A stretch of 64,000 bases of DNA, from assembly GCF_050908995.1 (NCBI RefSeq), contig NC_135119.1:19001001-19065000 (forward strand), given 5' to 3'. The stretch comes from Andrena cerasifolii. Its lineage: Eukaryota > Arthropoda > Insecta > Hymenoptera > Andrenidae. The translations under genes and the position numbers were made by a program. This document shows, one piece after another, positions 48,789-59,248 of the stretch; positions within the stretch are counted from its first letter, which is position 1; each line of letters opens with the position of its first letter. The notes under the pieces are model-generated. The model had not been told where the DNA came from and did no database searches. It was given only the letters and a program-made list of their open reading frames with translations.

Positions 48789-49296
48789 TCTATACATATA
48801 AAAGAAAAGGTCTTGACTGACTGACAGACTGACTTATCAACGTTCAGCTCAAACCATTTAACTTAGGAATGTGAAATTTGTAAAGTACATTTTTAGAAAT
48901 TCCATCTCCAAGGGGTTGAAAAAAGGGTAAAATGTAATTTTCTCGGACTCCCTGATATCTCATAGGCCCGATTAGATATCAACTTAGTTTTTACTCACAA
49001 AGATTATCCACACAAATGTCTAAAAACCAATTTCAGGATTTTGCCCTAACCAACCCCTAAGGGCGTGAAAAGAGGTGAAGTGTATTTTCACGGACTCCTC
49101 AAAATCTTTTAGACCCGATTAGATATCAAGTTGTTTTTTACTTCAAAAGCTTACTCACATAAATGCCAAAAAAGCAATTTCAGGATTTTGCCCTAGTCAA
49201 CCCCTAAAGATGTGGTGAAACGGAGTGAAATTTGTTTTTTCATGGAGTCCTTAATATCTCTTATGCCCGAAGCGAGACGCGGGGGTATTTTGCTAG
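48789..49296 (+). mobile_element. Helitron-like non-autonomous element
   Basis: It starts TCTATACATATAAAAGAAAA and ends in GGGGGTATTTTGCTAG, preceded by the GC-rich GCCCGAAGCGAGACGCGGG segment typical of Helitron 3' ends. The interior holds two to three diverged repeats of about 155-180 bp (each with CCCGATTAGATATCAA and AATTTCAGGATTTTGCCCTA). The flanks are T and A, not the canonical A and T, so either an end is off by a base or the group differs. Confidence 0.65.
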
Positions 49297-49299
49297 ATA

Positions 49300-51850
49300 A
49301 GAAATACTTGTTTAAAAGATTAACATTTGGCTACAAAGTAGAAAACTCTGTTTACCAGTGTTCAGTTCTCACCATCCTACCGATTACGTAACAAATACTT
49401 CACCATACTAAGTAACATCGAATTAGAAAATATGCAATTATATGCGCAATGCTACGATGAAAGTAAAACAGAATCTATTAAAAATTCTAATTTTAAATGG
49501 ATAGTGGAGGAAACATTGCTCTATGGCAAAGGCCTTTGAACAATATTTTATAATTCCTATGAAACCTATTACAGCACGCTCCAGATATTTTTATAACCAA
49601 AACGCTTTTCTTGGCAAGCAGTTGACAAGCTTGAAAATCATTGCATCCATTAATTAAAAAAAAATCTCCTCAATCGCTTAATAATTTATTTGTTAACTCA
49701 CCAACTTCAATACAGTTTTAACCCTGTCTGCAAAAAGCTGCAGCTCGGAAAGCTACAAATTTCGTAGCTTTCTCCTAAAATATCACGTGCAAATATCAAT
49801 ACAAAACTTCGTCACGTAACGGCACGTGTATGCACGCGTCCAAAATATGCGCGTGGTTCTCCTTCGTACCGATAAACACGGCGCACGGTAAAACGAGAAA
49901 CAAAACAACTACGACGGTAGAAACGGCAACCTGTACAAACTCCACCCGACAGCCTGTTGTGGTACTGAAGCAGTTAACCTTCCATCAAACGTAGTAAATC
50001 TTCCTCCTTCTGCACATTACCCGAAAAAAAAAAACGATCGTATCATGCATCGCAAGTCACTCAGGCGGAAATATACATATCTTGTATATTTAAGAGGTGT
50101 ACAATGTAAACTCTTCATAACTGCATTACATATCACGAAACATAAGTAGTTTCTAGTACATGCAGCGCAGTTTTGCGTACCCCTCGAATACGAAAACCAA
50201 TGTATGTATTTCGTATGGGACACGGTTGCTCGACCGTTGGAACGTGACACACGTAATTTTCAGAAATCTTCACGAAGAACAATCGCACTTTGCATACACA
50301 GTTCGTTCTCGATGCCTTGAAAGTATTCGCTGGAACGTGAAATACGTAAAAATGCATACCTCGTCACACTATTCCTTGCCCCGCGAAGATCGGCGACATT
50401 CGAGCATAGGGTCACGGGTAAAGGTCGATTTACATGTATGTACAGCCACCGAGCGCGGGACGAGCCTATGGTAAGGTTATGGCAGTCACCGAGGGAACAT
50501 CAAACATGCCGACTCGACCGGCCCTGGCTCGATAGCCGTATAAACCGACCTTAACCCGGGGAAGAATTGCAAATTGCAGAGTCTGCCCCGCACACCCGCA
50601 CCTGCGCCCTAACACACTTCTCATTGTAATTACAACACTGATACGTTTGCAGGCACGTAATGCGCGTCACCCATTACCTCCGATTCCCCCCACCGCCAGA
50701 ATTCGAACTACTTGTCGATAGTTCGTAGGACTGCCACCACCACCTCGCCCTACGATACCCAAAATTACGGGCACCTCCCGGTCAAATCGCGCGGAAACTA
50801 GGTGATTTTTATATTTTCTAGAAGAACAGTAGTACGCAAAAACGTGTTTCCAGAAAAACGTACTTAAAGTTTTTTTCCTATTCCTTACTCAGTTTTACGT
50901 TTATTACGTTATTACATACAGGAATCCTTCTCTCTTCAAATGTAGCCTCAATCTCTGAAATATATTTCTTTTTTCCCGGCACCCGTTTATTGTTTGTAGG
51001 TAAGTACCCTAAGTACTTGGGTCGCTTACCAACCTGTAAAATCTGACCCGCTTGGAATTTTGTCCTAAAATATGACCTGGTCATTCTTGGGATGTTGTTG
51101 GATGAAAATGAGCAAAATAATTTTTTTTTTGAGAAGTTTTAACCGGGAAGTGTCCTTAAGGCGAGCGCTGAGGGTGGTACCGTTTAAAGAACGCGGGAAG
51201 TGTTCAAAAAATGAAACTATGGCGTTGAAAATATTGCGCGCAGAATTTGATTTCAAATTTGAATTACCCTCTGAATACGAATAGTTATTATAATAAACAT
51301 GGGATTCGGGATGAACAAGTACCTGTAAATGCTGGAAAAAGAAAGTGAGTGAGTTATAGTCTTATAGATACGGAGCGTATTAACAGAATTTTCGAAACAA
51401 ATCCATAATTAATAAATATGCCAAAGAATGAGGAACTCTTCCTGTGTGTCGCTTCTAAAAAGGAGCGACGCATTTGCGTATTAATGTCCCTTGGAAAGAA
51501 CCAGCGAGCATCAAGGTAAATTGCATCATATGGTGCAACTGATATTATACGCGTATTTATACTACACGCTTTAACTGTATATAGCTTCAAAGGATCGATG
51601 TCATTCGCATAATGATTTCTTCCTGATGCTCAGTAACTTCCGACCTACTTGTTAATCATAATGCTATTCCTGTATGCCATTTATAGGGATCATGAAATCA
51701 TTAAATTAATTGAAAGACAGCCCACTCCTCACAGATATTGGCTTCTTCTTTCTTTTACTCCTGGACATTAATCATCGTCAAATTCTGTCAGAAGTTGTTC
51801 CTAAACAATTCTAAACTGGAATACAATGGGAAGCTAGAAATCACTGTCGT
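49300..51850. other. intergenic or FAR-2 upstream region, no gene seen
   Basis: No exon or bounded repeat was recognised. Frames up to 104 codons (50160-50474) show no family motif. Confidence 0.4.
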
Positions 51851-51878
51851 CATTTCAGGAGAGTAGACAAACGAGACC

Positions 51879-54800
51879 ATGACAGAAACAAAGGTGGAGA
51901 CAATGACGAAAGAGGAGATCCCTGATAGAGTAGCGTTGACCTTCGAAGGTCAGAACATACTGGTCACCGGTGGCACTGGCTTCCTGGGGAAAGTCATTAT
52001 CGAGAAATTTCTTAGGTGCCTGCCAAACACGAAGCAGATTTTCATGCTCATCAGACCAAAGAAGGGAAAGGATCCGAAGCATCGTCTGGACGAACTTTTC
52101 AGCTCGCCGGTGAGTGTTACCCGTCAGTTTTTGCAATAGCCTTCAACTACACAACATATCCTATTTCCCCTTTAATCCAATTGTTTCACGAATTGAATTA
52201 CTTATATCGAAAGGAGAAGAGAGGAGCGCAATCTAACGACGCAAACTTTCCACCTCGACAATCTGACATTGGTTTTACGAGAAAAGACAGATTCGAATAT
52301 TGCCAACTAGTTTCCTGCATCTATAAAAGAGCAAACATTATACATCGTGAATTTCTCACATTACTTTGTGTTGATCCGAAACGATACAGTCGACGTAACG
52401 TAACTGTGAGAGAAAAGGCAATCGGAGTACATACTTGCGTACGCGTAAACTGGTTTCGCGATACGAGACCTTTTCCGTTTAGAGAAATTCCTTTTGACTT
52501 AATTCCCAGCGACTACCATTTCATGTCAGATTGTATTCTGCAGGAGGATATTAGGAGTATCTTTCTTGGCTTGTTAAAAGCAGGATCGACAGAGTATGCG
52601 GCGAGAGTACATCCTTCAGTTCCGTAATCGCGTTATGGGGCAAAAAGCAGGGGAAACGGAGTCAAGGCCTCGAATCTAGAGAGGATAGAGAACATTATCG
52701 TTATTATCAAGTCACGTACTCGGTGAAAGTTCTTGTTCTATGTGTGGTAGTGTGTTATGTCATATCTCTCGAGCTACTGGCTGCTGGATCTCATTCTAAC
52801 GCAATCAACTGCACACATACCATTGGATAACAGAAACACAATGGAGGCAAATCGTACAATTTGTTTCTTCTCTTATTCGGGTAGACTGACTTATCTCGCG
52901 ATCAAAGGAATATGACAATGAAATATGATACATTAACCCTTGCTCGTTAGTTGAATTTATATACCAGACAGATTTGTATTCGTACTTGAGACACCTTGGC
53001 TATTAATTTCCAGAATGAACACAGACATTTATTGTGTGTTGAAACACGTGTATATGTAAGGTGTAAATCTCTCTCTTTAAGTGAAGACGAATTGCGTCAC
53101 GCGACGAGAAAGAAAGTCTCAAGAGGTCACTTCGCATGTGACATCTTCCGAATCATTTGATGAGGGGTACAGATTCGCCCAGGTTTCACAATTTCCGCCA
53201 ATTTATTCGAACCACGGAAAATATATGAAAAGTTATAAAATAAGTATAAGAAATTATGGTGTAACGTTACGCGGCTCTCGTTATTGTAAGGTTGTTTACT
53301 ATGAAACACCGAGTACACTGAAAAAGTGTTCATGCATTATTCAGTAATTACCCTTTAAACAGATTGTTACTTCTTTGAAACACATCCATAATTACTACAG
53401 CACATGCACGTACACCTTTGGCGTTTTTTTCCATACTTCTCGGTATCAAAGATACACCTATCATTTTCACCAATTAATGACAACATCTCTCGATATCATA
53501 CGTCAGTAATAGATGAAAGAAACCTAAGTGGATGATAGAATGGCGTAAATACTTATAATGGACCTGACTCAATGTACACAGAAGTTTAAAGAAAAATAAG
53601 CTATTATCTGTGTTAAAGCACAAGTTTCATTTCTGTTATCTCATGTTCGAATAATAATTCACTACCGCTTGAAACAGCATCTATTAAAAACTGGAGGCAT
53701 ACGAGAAAGAAAAGTTTGCCCGTTAGCTGAATTCATTACTCCTCTATTACCTCATACTCATGATAGATGAACATGAAGTGGAAGACACGTGGAAGCAGAA
53801 TGCTGTTCCTCATTTCTTTAATGGCCTTTAGATTTTTATAGGAATAACTAAATATAGTTCTAAGCCGTTTGTCAACTGATTTGATGTAGGAATCGTTCTT
53901 TTCAGCTCTTCAAGTCCGTTAAAGAGCAAAGGGGATTAGCAGAGCTTCAGAAAGCGGTGACAGTTGTCGGTGGAGATGTATCTCTCCCAGGGCTCGGGCT
54001 TTCCTCAGAGGACAGGAAAATGCTCTGCGAAAAAATCGATATAGTCTACCACGGAGCTGCCACAGTACGGTAATGTAGTGGAAGATGAAGTGTATGAAAA
54101 TCTTAAATTGGCAAATATGTTACCCAGTTTCATCACTGGTCTTGCAGATTCGACGAGCTGTTGAAGAAAGCGGTCGTACTGAACACGCGCGGTACGAAGC
54201 AAATGCTGGAACTGGCCAAAGAGATGAAACACCTGAAACTGTTCACTCATATCAGCACCGCCTACTGCCACCTCGGAGAAAAAGTACAGTAATCTCAGCT
54301 GTAATCGCGACCTCGTTACACAGAGATGGACCGCGAGTCCTCTCCAATAATAAACGATTAAACTGATGATCCACTTTAGGTTCTAGAAGAAAAGCCATAT
54401 CCTCCGCCAGCGGATCCTCACAAGATAATCAAATGCGTAGAATGGATGGACGACGAAGTCGTCGAAGCAATGACGGACAAAATCTTAGGAGATCTACCCA
54501 ATACGTACGCCTTTACGAAAGCCTTATCCGAAAGCCTTGTCGAAGAAATGATGCCGCACATCCCAGTAATCATAGTGAGGTACGATTCACTAGATAATCT
54601 CTGTGAAAATTGAATCGGGCTGTTTAATCAACGAAGGAGCCGCGTGCTTTGAATTTTAGACCGAGTATAGTGATACCGATTTGGAAGGATCCACTACCCG
54701 GATGGACAGATAACATCAATGGCCCGACAGGACTCTTGATCGGTGCTGGGAAAGGTGTCATCCGAACAATGTACTGTAACGACAGCAGTTACGCTGATTA

Positions 54801-55748
54801 TCTTCCTGTCGACATTGCTGTGAATGCTATTCTTGCCACTACCTGGAACTTCATTTACATGCAAGATCAAGAGAATAGGGTGTACAACCTTACGAGCAGT
54901 AATGAATTTAAGGCGAGTCGTTATTTTTGTTAGAACATTGCTCGACTAATACCAATACAGGCTTCTAACAGACGAATCGTCGGAAAATGGGAATTTTCAG
55001 GTATCATGGGCAGAAATTATCGCACGTGGCCGAAAGATAACAGAGAAAGTGCCCTTGAATGGAGTTGTTTGGTACCCAGGCGGCAGTATGAAAAAGTCAA
55101 GGCTCATGCACAATATATGCGTCTTACTTTTCCACATGATACCCGCCTACCTCATAGATGCACTTATCTTTCTAGCGGGCTACAAGCCAATGTAAGTAAA
55201 CTCGAAATAGTTTAATTGCAAGCTAACTTTACAGCCGCGATCGATGCGAAGGGATATAAAAAGTTTTCCTATGCGCAGCATGTGCCGTGTGCAACGCCGG
55301 ATACAGAAAGGTTTCGAAGTGTTCGAGTATTACGCCAACAATCAATGGGACTTTGAAAATGCGAATTTGTACCGAGTTAGAGACAAGTTTAATTCGTTAG
55401 AGTTTGAAAGGTATCAGCTGCACGGGGATGATATGGACATAGACGCGTATTTTGAGTCGTGCATACGAGCAGCAAGAGTTTATATTTTAAACGAACAGCC
55501 GGAAACCTTGCCCGCTGCACGAAGGCACTTGAAAGTGTAAGATCTGCTTCCAAATATCTTTTCAAACTGTCTTCTAATACGTACGTCATTTTTGTATCTT
55601 TCGTTGTTGCAGTATGTACTGGGTCGACGTCGTAACAAAGATACTCTTCTTTGTGTTTTTAATCTACATGTTGGCGTCATGGAGCGAAAGTTTCAGAGCA
55701 CTATTAATAAGGGGCTGGTCATTAGCCACCCGGGCAGTGTCCCGCTAA
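51879..55748 (+). CDS. Fatty acyl-CoA reductase (FAR-2), eight coding exons, 522 aa
   Basis: Coding exons are 51879-52109, 53906-54069, 54148-54283, 54380-54579, 54660-54912, 55001-55191, 55279-55536 and 55613-55748; the 1569 nt close in frame with TAA at 55746. It is an alcohol-forming fatty acyl-CoA reductase. TGGTGFLG (residues 30-37) is the NADPH-binding motif, HISTAYC carries the SDR Ser (about 168), and YAFTK gives Tyr220/Lys224. KPYPPPADPHKIIKCVEWMD, DPLPGWTDNINGPTGL and GAGKGVIRT are FAR hallmarks. The sterile domain has YPGGSMKKSRLMHN and FEVFEYYANNQWDF, and a membrane segment (ILFFVFLIYML) lies near the C-terminus. Intron 5 (54913-55000) appears to use a GC donor (AAG|GCGAGT), the only non-GT site. 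Intron 1 is 1796 bp, the others 76-96 bp. Intron positions mostly differ from FAR-1, so the pair is not a recent duplication. Confidence 0.95.
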
Positions 55749-55765
55749 CTATTCGTTACTTAGAT

Positions 55766-56234
55766 CAGGGTTGACTAACTGGTGGCTTGCGAGCCACTGG
55801 AGGCTCCTCCATAGACATATATAGACAGAGCGTAAGCTGAGGGAGGTGTAAGATTCGCGGTAAGGGGAGCGATATAGGCAAATCGGGTAACGCAGTGGTT
55901 ATGCATGCCGAATGCTTCCGAAGCTAACCCGACGTGCCTGTATCTGACCTCTGCCTTTTCCCCTCCAAGCCTACCGTTCCCCTCGCCGATAGTCCCAGCT
56001 TCTGCTCCGTCTATATATGTCTATGTACTCCTCCACCTTGCTGCTACGCTTGAACGGCCTCCCTCCATACCTACCAAACTCTGACGATCGCAGTGGATTC
56101 CTCCTTCTTTCCTTCTCTTTTCGACTGCGATCAGAGTCTGGCCAGAGTCTGGTACATATGGAGGGGGCCGTTCAGCGTGTCAGCAAGGCGGTGGTGCCCC
56201 CGGTAGCCCGCGAGCCACCAGTTAGTCAACCCTG
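55766..56234. mobile_element. hAT MITE in FAR-2 3'UTR, perfect ends and target duplication
   Basis: The 20-bp ends CAGGGTTGACTAACTGGTGG are perfectly inverted. The flanks are identical ACTTAGAT (55758-55765 and 56235-56242). The insertion starts 18 bp after the FAR-2 stop codon and ends before the likely poly(A) signal at 56281, so it should be part of the mature 3'UTR. The halves also pair partly through TATATATGTCTATG near 55815 and 56010. Confidence 0.93.
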
Positions 56235-56280
56235 ACTTAGATCGTAACACTTTCTGTACCTTTACATTGTAATATAATCA

Positions 56281-56286
56281 AATAAA
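56281..56286 (+). terminator. Poly(A) signal AATAAA of FAR-2
   Basis: This is the first canonical AATAAA after the FAR-2 stop codon, followed by a T-rich stretch (56297-56304). It lies about 225 bp from the oppositely oriented RpS3A signal, giving a compact convergent 3' end. Confidence 0.6.
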
Positions 56287-56506
56287 CTGGATTCTATTTT
56301 TCATCAATTGCTAGCCTGTTTCAGTTAATTGAATGCTGACTGAATGCGTTGTATCATGCGAAAACTGTGTTCTCAGTAATAAACATTTACGATCGAAACT
56401 GTATTCAGTTAGATCATTGTCACACCTATTCCTTTAAAAAGCAGAAGGATTTGTAGGTGAACGAAAACAATAAAACTGCGAACAATTTCCGCACTGGAAC
56501 GTGACT

Positions 56507-56512
56507 TTTATT
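56507..56512 (-). terminator. Poly(A) signal AATAAA of RpS3A
   Basis: AATAAA on the minus strand lies about 30 nt after the RpS3A stop codon (56543), which is the short 3'UTR typical of ribosomal-protein mRNAs. Confidence 0.65.
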
Positions 56513-56542
56513 CGTATCAAATATTGAAAGAGAATTACTCCC

Positions 56543-58374
56543 TTAAACGGATTCCTGTACAGGTGGCTCGTAGCCTTCCGGTCTGTCAACCTTCGAGCCA
56601 CTTTCACCTACTTCCTCGCTTTTGCTACCCGCGCCGTCGCCATGCAGCTCCAGCAGTTTGCTCAGCTCGAAGCGTGGTTTCTTCAATACTTTAACCTGTA
56701 ATAAGCGCATTATTTATATTTCAATTTACAAACACTTGGCGTGAATAAAACAAGCAATAACATTCGCGTACAAACCTTACGAATATAGACGTCGTGGAGC
56801 GGGTATATCCCTTGGGAGGCCTTCTCGATGTCTTTTGCCGTAGCGTCTGGTAGGAGTTTACTGACCACTCCCTTCAAATCACTTTTCGTAACATCATTCG
56901 TGATGGTGTCTACCATCTTCTGTCTAATTTTCTTAACCTGAACAGAGAAGTACACGCGTCACGAGAGAACATTCGACATTCGTACATAATAATTAGAAAA
57001 TTGTTGCGACACCATATATCACTAGTCCTTCGTGCAGGAGTAATGTGGTAAGCGAGTGCATATTTCTATGCGCAACGTCGTGTATCACCAAAGAGTTGGT
57101 ACAACTTTTGTGAATTATGAGTTGCATATATATGACGAATAATGGATCGCAGACCAATAGCGACTACTAACCTGTGCGTGTTGAGCATAGCACGTCTTTC
57201 TGGTACTCAATTGGTCTTTGTTGGTGAAACCAATGCAGAAAACTCTAAGTAGATACCCGTCGGTGGTTTTCACATCGACGTTAGCTTCTATCAACGTCTG
57301 CCACTTTTTAACCATGGACCTGAGCTTGTCCGTGGTCAAGTCCATGCCGTGGAAATTGGTCAATACATTACGATGCTGGACATCCTCCGCGATCAGCCTA
57401 AATTTACGGAAAGACCTCTCCGCGTCGCCGTCATTCTGCAAGTCGGCCAAAGAGACTTCGAATACTCTGTACTTCAGACCTTCGGAAGCAATCTCTGTGA
57501 AGCACGACACGTATTTAGTTAACAATGAGACAGAACGAGAGAATTTGTTCGAAGATTAAACTTTGTAGCAGGAATTAATTTTAGTAATACCGAAAATCGT
57601 GTAATACTATGGTAAAATTCTGCGATTATTTACGCAACATAAAACGCCATGCAAAGTGTTGATGGTACTTTCATGGAGCTGGAGTTGCGAAAGTTTCGTA
57701 ACAATATCAAGATATCTTACTTGTTCCTTGAGTTCTGTTGACCAACGTTTTGCCCACATGACGGTTTGTGAACATAGACGGTGCCTTAACATCGTACCAA
57801 TCCTTTCGGGTAAAAGGATCGACACTGTAACAGAAATGCTTTCAGGTTAGAACTTCGTTACCGACAGTTACGCTTTAAGGTTATGTACAACACGTTATTA
57901 CATCTAATCGAACATACAGTGTAGAAATAAATTACACGTTGAAAATTGAAGTACCGGTCACATTGTAAGTATCAAACGACACATATTTAACTTATATCAA
58001 GAATTTGTTTTAAGTAAACCAAACGCGTTCACTACTTTCATTCGTATACACAGATATTGACAGATATTATTTTAGAATTATTATTATAGTTAGAGAAAAG
58101 AAATACACATCTTTCTTAACTCACTTTTCATTCGAATTACCAAATATTTAGAAAAGCAAGGTGTTAAGCATACGATGCATGCAAACACTCGGATGTCAGG
58201 TGTGCAGAATCTATCTTAATTCGAAACATCTTTCCGCTTAAGAAATGGGGAATCACATTTTCCGTATAAGGGACATTTAAAGTGTAACGTAAAAGTATTA
58301 TTATTTACTCACATCTTCTTCTTGACTCCCTTTTTACCTCCTTTTGAAAGCCCCTTGTTTTTACCCACCGCCAT
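56543..58374 (-). CDS. RpS3A: Ribosomal protein S3A (eS1), five exons, 267 aa
   Basis: Exons in transcript order are 58313-58374, 57721-57824, 57172-57494, 56776-56937 and 56543-56695; all introns are GT-AG and the 804 nt close in frame. The protein begins MAVGKNKGLSKGGKKGVKKK (residues 1-20) and continues IVDPFTRKDWYDVKAPSMF. It then carries the very conserved FHGMDLTTDKLRSMVKKWQT and DVKTTDGYLLRVFCIGFTNK segments and a KPRFELSKLLELHGDG tail, all diagnostic of eS1/RPS3A of the small ribosomal subunit. Length equals the family norm (about 264-268 aa). NRHVGKTLVNRTQGTK preserves the expected exon 2 sequence. It is convergent with FAR-2 and divergent from TMEM185. I see no sign of damage. Confidence 0.98.
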
Positions 58375-58387
58375 GATTGAAGTTACA

Positions 58388-58399
58388 GACGAAAAGAGG
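58388..58399 (-). promoter_or_regulatory. 5'TOP/TCT-type transcription start of RpS3A
   Basis: Read on the minus strand, CCTCTTTTCGTC lies 14-25 nt upstream of the ATG. A pyrimidine run of this kind is the usual ribosomal-protein gene start (TCT initiator, 5'TOP mRNA). The exact start nucleotide is not determined. Confidence 0.5.
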
Positions 58400-59248
58400 C
58401 ACGCTCGGTCTAAGCCGGAAACAGACAGCGCGACCTATTCCATACAGATATATCCGTGAACGTTGATTGGTCGATATAACTCATGCGTCTATATTTTAAA
58501 TAATGCATTCTTGAAATTAACTAATACTGTTTATAATACACAAAAATTAGGTTTTAAATTTATATATAATTTCACTCGTTCATTTCATTGGTTTGCCCTT
58601 GTTTTTATTCGTTAACAAAGTAAAGCGCCTTTATAATCTTCAATATTAATTTGTAATATAACGCCACCAAATATAAATTGCAATATCTATACAAATTTAT
58701 AAAGTACTTTAGTTAAGAAAAAAACACTTAAATTTATCTTAAGAAATTATGTATGTATGTACACATAACGATTTTGAAATTAAGTTGTTTCATTGGGTTC
58801 TTAAAAATGTAAGGAGCGTTTCCGAAACGCTCACTAACAGGAAGAAAGTTTCCATTTTAGGTGTAGAATTTCTTTAGGTTACTTCTGTGTTTCCCTGCCA
58901 AGTATTTAACCTGCACATTTTGCAATCTTCCTGATTGAAACGTTCTTACGTAAAATTGAAAGAAGTATGTACGAAGTTTTCTGCTAACGTTTAAATTGCG
59001 CTTTGACGTATCGAATGTCGACAGCTGTTGGCCTTTGGCTAATTTCAGTGCAATTCGCAGTTTCGCGTGCAGGACGGTGGGATTTATTTTTTTTTTTCTT
59101 TCAATGCAAATGCAGAGCCCACCGTTCGTGTTCTTCCGTGATAAATTGCTCGGTAAATGAAAGGATTTTCAGTGGGATGCGTGCATACACGGCGGACATC
59201 GCGAAAATTGACGTCAAGTAGTTGGCCTAAAACACAACTCTGATAATC
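58400..59248. promoter_or_regulatory. Divergent promoter region between RpS3A and TMEM185-like
   Basis: About 850 bp separates the two start codons on opposite strands. It is AT-rich and contains a small perfect hairpin, AGCGTTTCCGAAACGCT (58816-58832). The TMEM185 transcription start could not be placed. Confidence 0.4.

Noticed and set aside
52016..52627. 203-codon plus-strand frame starting inside FAR-2 exon 1
   Set aside because: It is out of frame with the reductase and runs on into intron 1; the true exon ends at 52109 with a consensus donor.
57825..58312. Possible intronic snoRNA in RpS3A (common in vertebrate RPS3A)
   Set aside because: No paired C box (RTGATGA) and D box (CTGA) with terminal stem was found in this or the other RpS3A introns.
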